From CALMEH01 sp031409875 (lineage in GTDB: Bacteria; Acidobacteriota; Blastocatellia; Pyrinomonadales; Pyrinomonadaceae), in assembly GCA_031409875.1 (NCBI GenBank), contig JANNYB010000045.1, positions 23,492 through 87,491 on the forward strand: 64,000 nucleotides of DNA, read 5' to 3'. The notes below the pieces were generated by a model. It did no database searches, was not told where the DNA came from, and saw only the letters and a list, made by a program, of their open reading frames with translations. Position 1 is the stretch's first letter, and every line of letters begins with the position of its first letter. The position numbers and the translations under genes were made by a program. Shown piece after piece: positions 1 through 6,999 of this stretch.

Positions 1-176
1 AAAATCCAGCCGAGCATCGCTTGCGGTCCGCCCATCGCGGCGATAATCAGCGGCATCGTGATAAACGGTCCGACACCGATCATATCAATCATATTGAGCG
101 CGGTTGCGCCTGCGGTGCCGATGCCGCGAATCAGTTGCGGCTCAGTATTTTCAGTTGATTGTTTTTCTTCGCTCAT
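1..176 (-). CDS. APC-family amino acid permease, N-terminal fragment
   Basis: Only the first 58 codons lie in the window; the gene runs off the left edge. After a polar start (MSEEKQSTENTEPQ) comes the Gly-rich first helix GTAGATALNMIDMIGVG and then MGGPQAMLGW. This is the helix-1 pattern of the amino acid-polyamine-organocation permease superfamily, so the product is probably an inner-membrane importer of an amino acid or amine. It follows bshA by 19 bases on the same strand and may share its transcript. The ATG at 176 fits the family start, but no clear Shine-Dalgarno is visible. The substrate cannot be told from this fragment. Confidence 0.75.
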   Translation of the reverse strand, partial: MSEEKQSTENTEPQLIRGIGTAGATALNMIDMIGVGPFITMPLIIAAMGGPQAMLGWI

Positions 177-195
177 TTATTCAAAATTTCTATAT

Positions 196-1347
196 TTATG
201 CGTTTTGCATCTGTTTTTTCTGACTTTGAGATAGAATTTTTTCGTAAAACGCGATATATTGCGGAATAATTTTTTCGGAACTGTAGCGCAAAATAGCAAG
301 TTCGCGCCCTTTTTCGCCAAAGGCGCGGCGCATTTCGTCATCTTTGACAAATTTCAGCGCGTCGTCGCTCATTTTTTCGGTGTCGCCGATGTCGCTCAAA
401 AAACCACTTTCGCCTTCGCTGACAACTTCGGGAATTCCGCCGACGCGCGTTGCTACGACCGGAACTTCGCAGGCTTGCGCTTCGAGTGCGGCAAGTCCGA
501 AAGATTCTTCCTCAGACGGCAACAGAAAAACATCGCCAACCGCCAAATAATCGGAAATATTCGCTTGTTTGCCGACAAAACTTATGTAATCTTGCATCTC
601 TAATTGTTTAGCGAGATGCCGCACAGCGGAAAGTTCGGGTCCATCACCGACCATTATAAGCCGCGCATTGCCGCCTTTTTCGCGCACTTTGGCGAGAATT
701 TCGACACAATCGGCGGGACGTTTGACAGGACGAAAATTGGAAACGTGAATCAGAAGTTTTTCGCCGTTCGGCGACAAATCTTTGCAAATCGGCGAACCTT
801 TTTCGCGTTGATACAAATCCGGCGAAATAAAATTCGGAATCACTTCGATTTCGTCAAAATCAAAAGTTTCAATCGTCGCTTGTTTCAGAAATTTCGACAC
901 AGCTGTAACGCCGTCCGATTGCTGAATGCCGTAGCGCGTAATCGGCAAATACGAACGATCTGCGCCGACCAGCGTAATGTCTGTGCCGTGAAGTGTTGTA
1001 ATCACAGGCACATAGCGTTTTTGTTTGATTGATTCACGCGCCAAAATCGCCGAAATCGAATGCGGAATCGCATAATGAACGTGCAGTAAATCTAAATTTT
1101 CCGCTCGCGCCACGGTCGCCATTTTTGTCGCCAAAGCCAAATCATACGGCTGATGCTCAAAAAGCGGATACGACATCATTTCGACTTCGTGAAAATGCAC
1201 GCGCTCATTCAATTCCGTCAAGCGAGTCGGCAACGCAGACGAGATAAAATGGACGTTATGACCACGGGCGGCAAGCTCGCGCCCAAGTTCCGAACCGACA
1301 ATGCCGCTGCCGCCGTAAGTTGGATAAACCGTAATTCCGATATTCAT
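196..1347 (-). CDS. bshA: N-acetyl-alpha-D-glucosaminyl L-malate synthase BshA
   Basis: A 383-residue GT4-type glycosyltransferase that joins N-acetylglucosamine to L-malate, the first step of bacillithiol synthesis, in the cytosol. The N-terminal GT-B domain has the BshA-like YPTYGGSGIVGSELG (about residues 8-22). The C-terminal sugar-nucleotide domain begins near NFRPVKRP (about 206) and holds EEESFGLAALEAQA and VGGIPEVV (about 287-312). Length matches the family. It is followed closely by a permease fragment; no bshB or bshC is nearby, which is common because bsh genes are often scattered. bshA is known from Firmicutes, Deinococcus, Bacteroidota and Acidobacteriota. Confidence 0.9.
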   Translation of the reverse strand: MNIGITVYPTYGGSGIVGSELGRELAARGHNVHFISSALPTRLTELNERVHFHEVEMMSYPLFEHQPYDLALATKMATVARAENLDLLHVHYAIPHSISAILARESIKQKRYVPVITTLHGTDITLVGADRSYLPITRYGIQQSDGVTAVSKFLKQATIETFDFDEIEVIPNFISPDLYQREKGSPICKDLSPNGEKLLIHVSNFRPVKRPADCVEILAKVREKGGNARLIMVGDGPELSAVRHLAKQLEMQDYISFVGKQANISDYLAVGDVFLLPSEEESFGLAALEAQACEVPVVATRVGGIPEVVSEGESGFLSDIGDTEKMSDDALKFVKDDEMRRAFGEKGRELAILRYSSEKIIPQYIAFYEKILSQSQKKQMQNA

Positions 1348-1604
1348 AAATTCGTTATTCGTTCGTTATTTCCAATTTACCATTTACGCTTAACGATTAA
1401 CAATTAACGGTTTTTCTTTCTGAGCGACGGCTTAATTAAGAAATTATGTTTACCGGCGATACATACGAAAAATTCAAAAATATTTTTTCGTTCTTTTCGT
1501 TTGTTTCACAGGCGTAAAAATTAATTCTTACGTTTTTTGCAAACCGCGCACAGGTTTTATAAACTTGGAATACTTCTCTGTAAAAACGTAATTCAAAAAG
1601 CTAA
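1348..1604. other. Intergenic region between divergent bshA and glucosidase genes
   Basis: 257 bases that should hold the promoters of both divergent genes. Near 1370-1410 there is a short run of TTTAC/TTAAC words (ACCATTTACG, TTAACGATTAAC) resembling the arms of the palindrome inserted in the SucC-like gene at 48821-48886. The remainder is AT-rich. I cannot place a convincing promoter. Confidence 0.4.
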
Positions 1605-3575
1605 ATGATAAATTTTGATTCAGAAATCTGCGCTGATTTCGAGAGCGCAACAAGCCGCGAATGGCTTGAAACAAACGGCATCGGCGGTTTTGCCGCTTCG
1701 ACAATTTCGGGCGCAAATTCGCGCCGCTATCACGGGCTTCTAACTGCCGCAACAAAACCGCCGCTCGGCAGAATTACGATGCTTTCAAAGTTTGAAGAAA
1801 CTTTGACGATTGACGGCAAATCGTTTGAACTTTCATCAAATCAATATCCGAATGTTGTTGATCCGAAAGGCTTTAAATATCTGAAATCATTTCGCTTAGA
1901 CCCATTTCCTGTTTGGCTTTTTGAAGTCGAAGGCATTGAAATCGAGAAGAAAATTTTTATGCTTCACGGCTCGAATACAACGGTTTGTCAATGGGTTTTG
2001 TCAGAACCGTCTGCGGTAGCGGGCGGCTTGAAATCCGACAATAGACAAATTAAATTAGAGCTAAAACCGCTTTTATCTTTCGTTGATTATCATTCGTTGC
2101 AACACGAAACTGATGCGATAAATCCCGAATTTCACATTTCCGAAAATCTTATTTCAATCAAACCTTTTAATAATTTGCCCGAACTTTTTTTCGCGCACAA
2201 TGCCGAGAAAATCGAAACGACGGGCTTTTGGTATCGAAATTTTGAATACGCGATTGAAAAGGAACGCGGTTTTGATTTTCGTGAAGACTTGTTTCAACCT
2301 TTTACGCTGAAATTCGATTTGGAAAATCCCGCAAACGTAATTGTTTCAACGGAAAAGCAAGATTTTTCAGACGCGCAAAAATTTGAAACAACCGAAATCG
2401 CGCGGCGCAAAGATTTGATAAAAACCGCGAAAGTAAAAACCGATTTTGCTAAAAATCTCGTTCTCGCGGCTGATCAATTTATCGTTTCACGCGGCGCGGG
2501 AAAAACCGTAATTGCCGGTTATCCGTGGTTTTCAGATTGGGGACGCGATACGATGATTGCGCTCAACGGATTGACTTTGGCAACCAATCGCACCGAAATT
2601 GCGCGAAATATTCTGCTCGAATTTTCCGAACATCTGAGCGAAGGAATGTTGCCGAATCGTTTTCCCGACTCGAATGAAGAAGCCGAATATAACACGGTTG
2701 ATGCGACGCTTTGGTATTTTGAAGCGATTCGCGCCTTTGCCGAAAAAACCGGAGATTATGATTTTATCCGCGACGAGCTTTATAAAAAACTCGTCAACGT
2801 CATAATTTGGCATCTCGAAGGCACGCGATTTCACATTCACGTTGACACGGACGGCTTGCTTTATGCGGGCGAAAGCGGCACGCAATTGACTTGGATGGAC
2901 GCGAAAATCGGCAATCTCGTCATCACGCCGCGCACGGGAAAAGCCGTCGAAATTCAAGCACTTTGGTATAACGCTTTGAAAATTATGGCGGATTTTGCCG
3001 AAAGATTTGGCGACGCGGAAGACAAAATCAAATATAATTCAATCGCCGAACTTGCTAAACAAAGTTTTAATGCCGTCTTTTGGAACGACGCGGAAGATTG
3101 TCTGTTCGATGTCGTTCGCAACGGAAAACGCGACGGCGCAGTTCGTCCGAATCAGATTTTCGCGGTGAGTTTGCATTATTCGATGTTGAGCATCGGGCAA
3201 GCGCAAAAAATCGTCGAAAAGATTGAAAACGAACTACTTACGCCTGTCGGTTTGCGCTCGCTTTCGCCGAAAGATAAAGATTATTGTCCAATTTACATCG
3301 GCGCACCTTTTGAACGCGATTCGGCGTATCATCAAGGCACGGTTTGGGCGTGGCTCATCGGCGCGTTCGTTGATGCTTACCGCAAAGTTTATCCGAACGG
3401 CAATCAGACGGAAAAGCGTGTCAAAGAAATTCTTTCGGGTTTTGAAAATCATTTAACGGAAGGCGGAATCGGGCAAATCTCCGAAATCTTTGATGCCGAC
3501 AAGCCGCACGATCCGCGTGGCTGTCCGGCGCAAGCGTGGAGTGTGGCGGAAATTTTGCGCGTTTTGAAAAACTAA
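1605..3575 (+). CDS. Glycogen debranching enzyme (amylo-alpha-1,6-glucosidase, bacterial type)
   Basis: 656 residues with the two-part layout of bacterial amylo-alpha-1,6-glucosidases. An N-terminal beta domain (about 15-230) starts with REWLETNGIGGFAAST and NSRRYHGLL; a C-terminal alpha/alpha-barrel (about 290-650) contains YPWFSDWGRDTMIALNGL (about 305) and the late PHDPRGCPAQAWSVAEILR. The enzyme would hydrolyse alpha-1,6 branch points of glycogen in the cytosol. Residues about 133-142 (SEPSAVAGGL) are encoded by a REP-like repeat inserted in frame in a loop just before the conserved LKPLLSFVDYH. A two-REP palindrome of the same family follows the stop codon directly. The ATG start is standard. 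Confidence 0.88.
   Translation: MINFDSEICADFESATSREWLETNGIGGFAASTISGANSRRYHGLLTAATKPPLGRITMLSKFEETLTIDGKSFELSSNQYPNVVDPKGFKYLKSFRLDPFPVWLFEVEGIEIEKKIFMLHGSNTTVCQWVLSEPSAVAGGLKSDNRQIKLELKPLLSFVDYHSLQHETDAINPEFHISENLISIKPFNNLPELFFAHNAEKIETTGFWYRNFEYAIEKERGFDFREDLFQPFTLKFDLENPANVIVSTEKQDFSDAQKFETTEIARRKDLIKTAKVKTDFAKNLVLAADQFIVSRGAGKTVIAGYPWFSDWGRDTMIALNGLTLATNRTEIARNILLEFSEHLSEGMLPNRFPDSNEEAEYNTVDATLWYFEAIRAFAEKTGDYDFIRDELYKKLVNVIIWHLEGTRFHIHVDTDGLLYAGESGTQLTWMDAKIGNLVITPRTGKAVEIQALWYNALKIMADFAERFGDAEDKIKYNSIAELAKQSFNAVFWNDAEDCLFDVVRNGKRDGAVRPNQIFAVSLHYSMLSIGQAQKIVEKIENELLTPVGLRSLSPKDKDYCPIYIGAPFERDSAYHQGTVWAWLIGAFVDAYRKVYPNGNQTEKRVKEILSGFENHLTEGGIGQISEIFDADKPHDPRGCPAQAWSVAEILRVLKN
2000..2028 (+). 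repeat. REP-like unit inside the debranching enzyme gene
   Basis: 29 bases containing GTCAGAACCGTC-TGCGGTAGCG-GGCGG, 25 of 29 identical to the unit at 49299-49327 and close to the left arm of the palindrome at 3576-3669. The flanks of TGCGGTAGCG pair as a stem. It is translated in frame as LSEPSAVAGGL. Family members have no matching stretch at this loop that I can recall, so it looks inserted. Confidence 0.75.
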
Positions 3576-3669
3576 GTCAGAACAGCCTGCGGTAGCGGGC
3601 GGTTGAACTCGATAAATCAACGGTTAAATTAGCAAACTTAAACCGCCCGCTACCGCAGGCGGTTCTGAC
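3576..3669. repeat. REPIN-like palindrome (two inverted GCGGTAGCG units)
   Basis: Arms 3576-3604 and 3641-3669 are inverted copies matching at 28 of 29 positions, each carrying TGCGGTAGCGGGCGGTT. It starts immediately after the glucosidase stop codon and ends five bases before the next start codon. Two inverted REP units around a spacer are the REPIN arrangement. It could also act as a transcription terminator or mRNA stabiliser. Confidence 0.85.
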
Positions 3670-3673
3670 AAAA

Positions 3674-4096
3674 ATGAACGAACTTATTAAAAAAACTAAA
3701 CAACATTTTGAAGCGGTAATTAACAAAAATGTCGAAAAGATTTTGAATTATTACGCGCAAGATAAAGATTTGCTAATCTTCGTCGAAGGTCCGCGTTGGG
3801 CGACGCTCGGTTATAAAAATGTCGAAAAAGGCTGGCGCGATTTTTGCGATTCGGCAATAAATGTCCGAAATTGCGAATGGGTTGAAAATTTGCAGGCAAA
3901 AGTTGTCGGGCAGATGGGTTTTGTCGCCGGAATTGTTGAGATGAGTTTGGAAATCAACAGCGAACCGAAATCACTCCGTCTGCGCGGAACATTTGTTTTA
4001 GAAAAAGAATCTGACGGAAATTGGCGCGTCGTCCACGAACATTTTTCGCAACCGGCGGAAAATCCTTACGGCATTGGCGATTGGCTGAAAAAGTGA
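3674..4096 (+). CDS. SnoaL/NTF2-like domain protein (DUF4440-type)
   Basis: A 140-residue cone-fold protein: two N-terminal helices (KKTKQHFEAVINKNVEKILNYY), then strands including LLIFVEGPRWATLGYKNV and the closing GNWRVVHEHFS typical of SnoaL-like or ketosteroid-isomerase-like ('calcium/calmodulin kinase II association') proteins. Such proteins bind small molecules or act as isomerases or hydrolases; no function can be assigned. The start ATG lies right behind the REPIN-like palindrome, so transcription may continue from the debranching enzyme gene. Its stop codon falls inside the left arm of the terminator palindrome at 4090. Confidence 0.7.
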   Translation: MNELIKKTKQHFEAVINKNVEKILNYYAQDKDLLIFVEGPRWATLGYKNVEKGWRDFCDSAINVRNCEWVENLQAKVVGQMGFVAGIVEMSLEINSEPKSLRLRGTFVLEKESDGNWRVVHEHFSQPAENPYGIGDWLKK

Positions 4097-4169
4097 AAAA
4101 GTGGAAAAGTGGCTTGAGCAAAAATCAACAAAACTTTTTCACCTTTTCACTTTTCCACTTTTTCACTTT
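4090..4169. terminator. Perfect 22-bp palindrome between convergent genes
   Basis: Arms 4090-4111 and 4148-4169 are perfect inverted copies built of the words GTGAAAAA and GTGGAAAA. It separates the convergent NTF2-like and YciI-like genes and overlaps the stop codon of the former. It would work as a bidirectional terminator, but the word-repeat arms make it one of a family seen at many operon ends in this window. Confidence 0.65.
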
Positions 4170-4467
4170 ACGAAGGAACGACTTTCATCCATTCCCAAAC
4201 CTTGTAATCGTAGATTCCGTGAACGCAAAACGGGTCGGCATCGGCGAGATTTCGAGCTTCTTCTTCGGATTCGGCGGCGAGAACGTAACAACCTGCGCCG
4301 AGTTCGTTGTCGGTTTGATTTTTAAATGGTCCAGCCATTATGCAAACGCCTTCTGCGCCCAATTTTTTGAAATAAGCCGTGTGCGCGTGCAAAATCGGTA
4401 AAATCTCTTCGTTTGTAAATTCTTCGCGTTTCGGCGTTTTGGAGATTGTGAAAAACCAGTATTTCAT
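4168..4467 (-). CDS. YciI-like domain protein
   Basis: 99 residues with the dimeric alpha/beta ferredoxin-like YciI pattern: an N-terminal strand (KYWFFTISKTP), a helix with the conserved His (ILPILHAHTAYFKKL), MAGPF, and ESEEEARNLADADPFCVHGIYDY. The 'ADPF' turn followed by a Val/His strand is a hallmark. YciI-like proteins are small enzymes or ligand binders of unclear substrate. It is six bases downstream of the MFS transporter gene and probably shares its transcript. Confidence 0.8.
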   Translation of the reverse strand: MKYWFFTISKTPKREEFTNEEILPILHAHTAYFKKLGAEGVCIMAGPFKNQTDNELGAGCYVLAAESEEEARNLADADPFCVHGIYDYKVWEWMKVVPS

Positions 4468-4472
4468 AATTT

Positions 4473-5759
4473 TTAACCGAGTATTTCGTGTTTTTTGCTC
4501 AATAAATTAACGAGAAATGTTGAAAGAAACGCTAAACCTGCGGCAACTGTTACGCCGTAAAAAGCGAGCGTGTAATCGCCGTTATTTGCGCTGGCGAGTT
4601 TGCCTGTGATGACTGAACCGAGAAAACCGCCGAAGGTTTCAATCAGCGTAATCGCGCCTAAAATCTTGCCGACGTCTTTTAATCCGAAACTTTCAACCGT
4701 CAAAAGTTGAATCAAAACGAAAGTTCCGCCGTAACCTAATCCGAACGGAATCAGAAAAACAAAAATCGTGCTTGGCGTTAAAAAACCGAGTAGCATCAAA
4801 GTTGAAAGAAACATCACAGCGCAGCAAATCATTATCACTTTGCGCGTCGGAAAACGGTCGCACAGCCAGCCGAAAAGAAATTTCCCGCCGACGCTCGTAA
4901 CAAAAAGAATACTCTGCGCGACGCTTGCCGCTTCTTTTGAAACGCCGACTGTATTTTGCAGATAAAGATTAAATTGTTGCGAAATCGTAAAAATCGGATA
5001 AAAAATCAACGCCGCACACAAACCTAAAACCCAAAAAATCGGTGATTTTAACGCTTCGCCGAAAGTGTAACCCGAAAGCATCGGAACTTTATCTTCACTT
5101 CCTGAATCTGCCACAACTTCATCGCCGTCAAAATTTGCGCCGACATCTTGCGCTTTGTCGCGGACAATAAAAATCACAGCGGGAAGCAAAATCAGCCACA
5201 CCAACAAACTCAAAATTTGCAAAGCCGTGCGCCAACCGTAATTCGCAATCAGCGGCGTGGCAACAAGCGGAATCAACGCGCCGCCGAAACTCGTTCCGGT
5301 TAAAACAATTCCCATCGCCAAGCCTCGCCTGCGCCGAAACCAATTGGAAATCAGCACGGTTTGAATCATTACGCCGACGAGTCCGAGCGACAAACCGAGA
5401 ACCGAATGCGACAAATAAATGTCTAAAGGTTTGGTCGCAAATGAATAAAAAACCAAACCACCGCCAAGCACAATCGAACCAATCGCCATCAGCCATCGCG
5501 CACCGATTTTCTGAATAACTTGCCCGATAACAAACGAAAAAATTCCCGCCAGCAAAAACGTCAAACCTGCCGCCAAACCTGTAACGGCATCTTTCGTCTG
5601 CGCCGTAACCGTGCCGATTTTCAGCAAATCTTCCTGAATCGGTTTATAAAAAACCGGCAAACCGCCGATTGATAAACCGTTGCTAATCAGCAACGCAAGC
5701 GTCGAAATGCCAACAATTATCCAGCCGTAAAAAATTTTATTTTTGTTCGTTTCGGTCAT
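4473..5759 (-). CDS. MFS transporter, oxalate/formate-monocarboxylate-like
   Basis: 428 residues from ATG 5759, with about 12 hydrophobic helices in two halves. It starts KIFYGWIIVGISTLALL and has the loop SNWFRRRRGLAMGI between helices 4 and 5, both typical of the OFA/MCT-like branch of the major facilitator superfamily (anion or monocarboxylate transport across the inner membrane). An upstream in-frame TTG at 5783 is less likely because no Shine-Dalgarno precedes it. The chosen ATG overlaps the last 23 bases of the small gene 5737-5880, suggesting translational coupling. The first codons (ATGACCGAAACG...) are copied in slightly altered form at 6371-6390, so a tandem duplication included the start of this gene. 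Confidence 0.8.
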   Translation of the reverse strand: MTETNKNKIFYGWIIVGISTLALLISNGLSIGGLPVFYKPIQEDLLKIGTVTAQTKDAVTGLAAGLTFLLAGIFSFVIGQVIQKIGARWLMAIGSIVLGGGLVFYSFATKPLDIYLSHSVLGLSLGLVGVMIQTVLISNWFRRRRGLAMGIVLTGTSFGGALIPLVATPLIANYGWRTALQILSLLVWLILLPAVIFIVRDKAQDVGANFDGDEVVADSGSEDKVPMLSGYTFGEALKSPIFWVLGLCAALIFYPIFTISQQFNLYLQNTVGVSKEAASVAQSILFVTSVGGKFLFGWLCDRFPTRKVIMICCAVMFLSTLMLLGFLTPSTIFVFLIPFGLGYGGTFVLIQLLTVESFGLKDVGKILGAITLIETFGGFLGSVITGKLASANNGDYTLAFYGVTVAAGLAFLSTFLVNLLSKKHEILG

Positions 5760-5880
5760 CTTCTTGCTCGTCTTTTTCGTCAATAATTACTGCACTTTGC
5801 AGTGCAACGGTTAATTCCCAAAGCTGATTTTGGATTTCCATTCTTTGCGTAATTGCTTCGGGCGACATATCAACTTCCAT
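5737..5880 (-). CDS. Small conserved partner of nucleotidyltransferase, copy A
   Basis: A 47-residue frame starting MEVDMSPEAITQRMEIQNQL and ending DDRNEQK. It is clearly a paralogue of the frame at 6371-6526 (MKQIDMSSEAISRRLRQVDQ ... IDRNEQK). The start overlaps the end of the nucleotidyltransferase gene by 11 bases (ATGGAAGTTGA), which is strong evidence that it is translated as a coupled second gene. The middle is an amphipathic helix and the end is acidic. No known domain is recognised. The arrangement resembles two-gene nucleotidyltransferase modules of the toxin-antitoxin type, but that role is inference. Confidence 0.7.
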   Translation of the reverse strand: MEVDMSPEAITQRMEIQNQLWELTVALQSAVIIDEKDEQEDDRNEQK

Positions 5881-6337
5881 CGTTCACCTCTTTCAAATAA
5901 TTCAAATCAATCAAATCTTTATCGCGTCCGGCGTTTTCCTTTAGAAAAATCATTCCTTCACGCGAAACAATCCACAATTCGCCCTTGTTCCATTTTGCTT
6001 TTTTGCGCCCTTCCCAAACGTCTTCTAATGCTTCGGTTACAAGCAAAAAATCAAGTGTGATAAGAATTTTCGATTCTTTATCAATCTTTGAAATTCGTCG
6101 AATCTCAATCATTCCGTCGTCAAAATGAAGCGGCAAGCCTTCCACGTCATAGCCCAGACTTTGAGCAATTTGCCAAACCTTTTCCAAATCTTCCGACAAA
6201 ATCAGCAAATCAATATCAAGCGTCGCACGATTAAACCCGTGAATCGCCATCGCCCAACCGCCACAAATCGCGTAATCAATTTTTTCACGATTTAGCGTTT
6301 CGGTCAGATTTACAAATTCTTGTAAAAGCGTTGACAT
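5870..6337 (-). CDS. Nucleotidyltransferase-fold protein (AbiEii/DUF6036-like), copy A
   Basis: 155 residues from ATG 6337, which has an AAGAG Shine-Dalgarno; a TTG eight codons upstream would be the only alternative. The motif YAICGGWAMAIHGFNRATLDIDLLI (about residues 21-45) has the Gly-Gly and Asp-x-Asp of pol-beta-type nucleotidyltransferases of the MNT/AbiEii kind, which transfer NMP to RNA or protein. The C-terminus KENAGRDKDLIDLNYL is a family hallmark. It forms a two-gene unit with the short gene 5737-5880, and the whole unit is duplicated upstream (6371-6980). A toxin-antitoxin or defence role is possible but not shown. Confidence 0.78.
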   Translation of the reverse strand: MSTLLQEFVNLTETLNREKIDYAICGGWAMAIHGFNRATLDIDLLILSEDLEKVWQIAQSLGYDVEGLPLHFDDGMIEIRRISKIDKESKILITLDFLLVTEALEDVWEGRKKAKWNKGELWIVSREGMIFLKENAGRDKDLIDLNYLKEVNDGS

Positions 6338-6370
6338 AATTTGCTCTTTTTCAGATTTCAAACAAAGAAT

Positions 6371-6526
6371 TTATTTTTGTTCGTTTCGGTCAATTTGCTT
6401 TTCCTTTTTTACTTTTTCGACAGGTTTCTTTTTCGCTTTCATTAACGACAGACAAAGATACCGAATTTGGTCAACCTGTCGCAAACGTCTTGAAATTGCT
6501 TCGCTCGACATATCAATTTGCTTCAT
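6371..6526 (-). CDS. Small conserved partner of nucleotidyltransferase, copy B
   Basis: 51 residues, MKQIDMSSEAISRRLRQVDQ at the start, then QIRYLCLSLMKAKKK and a Lys-rich end finishing IDRNEQK. It shares with copy A the DMS-EAI start and the identical C-terminal RNEQK. The start codon overlaps the preceding nucleotidyltransferase by 14 bases (ATGAAGCAAATTGA). Copy B is basic where copy A is acidic, so the two paralogues may have specialised. The last bases duplicate the start region of the MFS gene, marking a duplication border. Confidence 0.7.
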   Translation of the reverse strand: MKQIDMSSEAISRRLRQVDQIRYLCLSLMKAKKKPVEKVKKEKQIDRNEQK

Positions 6527-6980
6527 CTTTCAATCTCCCAAGATCAATTAAGTCTTTGTCTCTACCTGCCAGAGTCTTCATTTTTATCAAACCTTCCCGC
6601 GACACAATCCATAAATCTTTGCCTTGCCAATCATATTCTTCTCTGGTTTCCCAAACGTCTGCAACTTTCGGAGTTACCAACAACAAATCGAGTGATAAAA
6701 CTTCTCCGTCTGCATCAATTTTGGACACTCTGCGAATTTCAACGGCTCTTTCTTTGAACGACATATCGAGTCCGCGAATGTCATAACCTTTTTCGGCGAC
6801 AAGTTCGTAGGCTTTTTCGAGCGATTCGGGCTGAATCAAAATATCAATATCAAATGTCGCCCGTGGAAAACCGTGAATCGCCAATGCCAAACCGCCGCAA
6901 ACCGCGTATTCAATTTCGCTTTCTTCGAGCAATTCGATAATGTCGTTCAGTTCATCAAATAAAGCTGTAATTTCAGTCAT
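6513..6980 (-). CDS. Nucleotidyltransferase-fold protein (AbiEii/DUF6036-like), copy B
   Basis: 155 residues, the same length as copy A and recognisably paralogous: ELLEESEIEYAVCGGLALAI, then HGFPRATFDIDILI carrying the Asp-x-Asp metal site, VEIRRVSKID, DLWIVSREGLI and the ending AGRDKDLIDLGRL. Both copies keep the predicted catalytic acids, so both may be active. The gene sits directly downstream of the dihydropyrimidinase-like gene in the opposite order of transcription (it is upstream of 6371-6526). Function as nucleotidyltransferase toxin or modifying enzyme is inferred from the fold and two-gene layout only. Confidence 0.78.
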   Translation of the reverse strand: MTEITALFDELNDIIELLEESEIEYAVCGGLALAIHGFPRATFDIDILIQPESLEKAYELVAEKGYDIRGLDMSFKERAVEIRRVSKIDADGEVLSLDLLLVTPKVADVWETREEYDWQGKDLWIVSREGLIKMKTLAGRDKDLIDLGRLKDEAN

Positions 6981-6999
6981 TTTTACATCTTAATCCAAA

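Noticed and set aside
259..1407. Several open frames on the plus strand across bshA
   Set aside because: They are antisense to a well-supported gene and have no recognisable domains; the codon usage here leaves many open shadow frames on the opposite strand, so similar frames elsewhere were also ignored.
5760..5783. TTG start giving a longer MFS protein
   Set aside because: No ribosome site precedes it, and the ATG at 5759 starts the normal family N-terminus.
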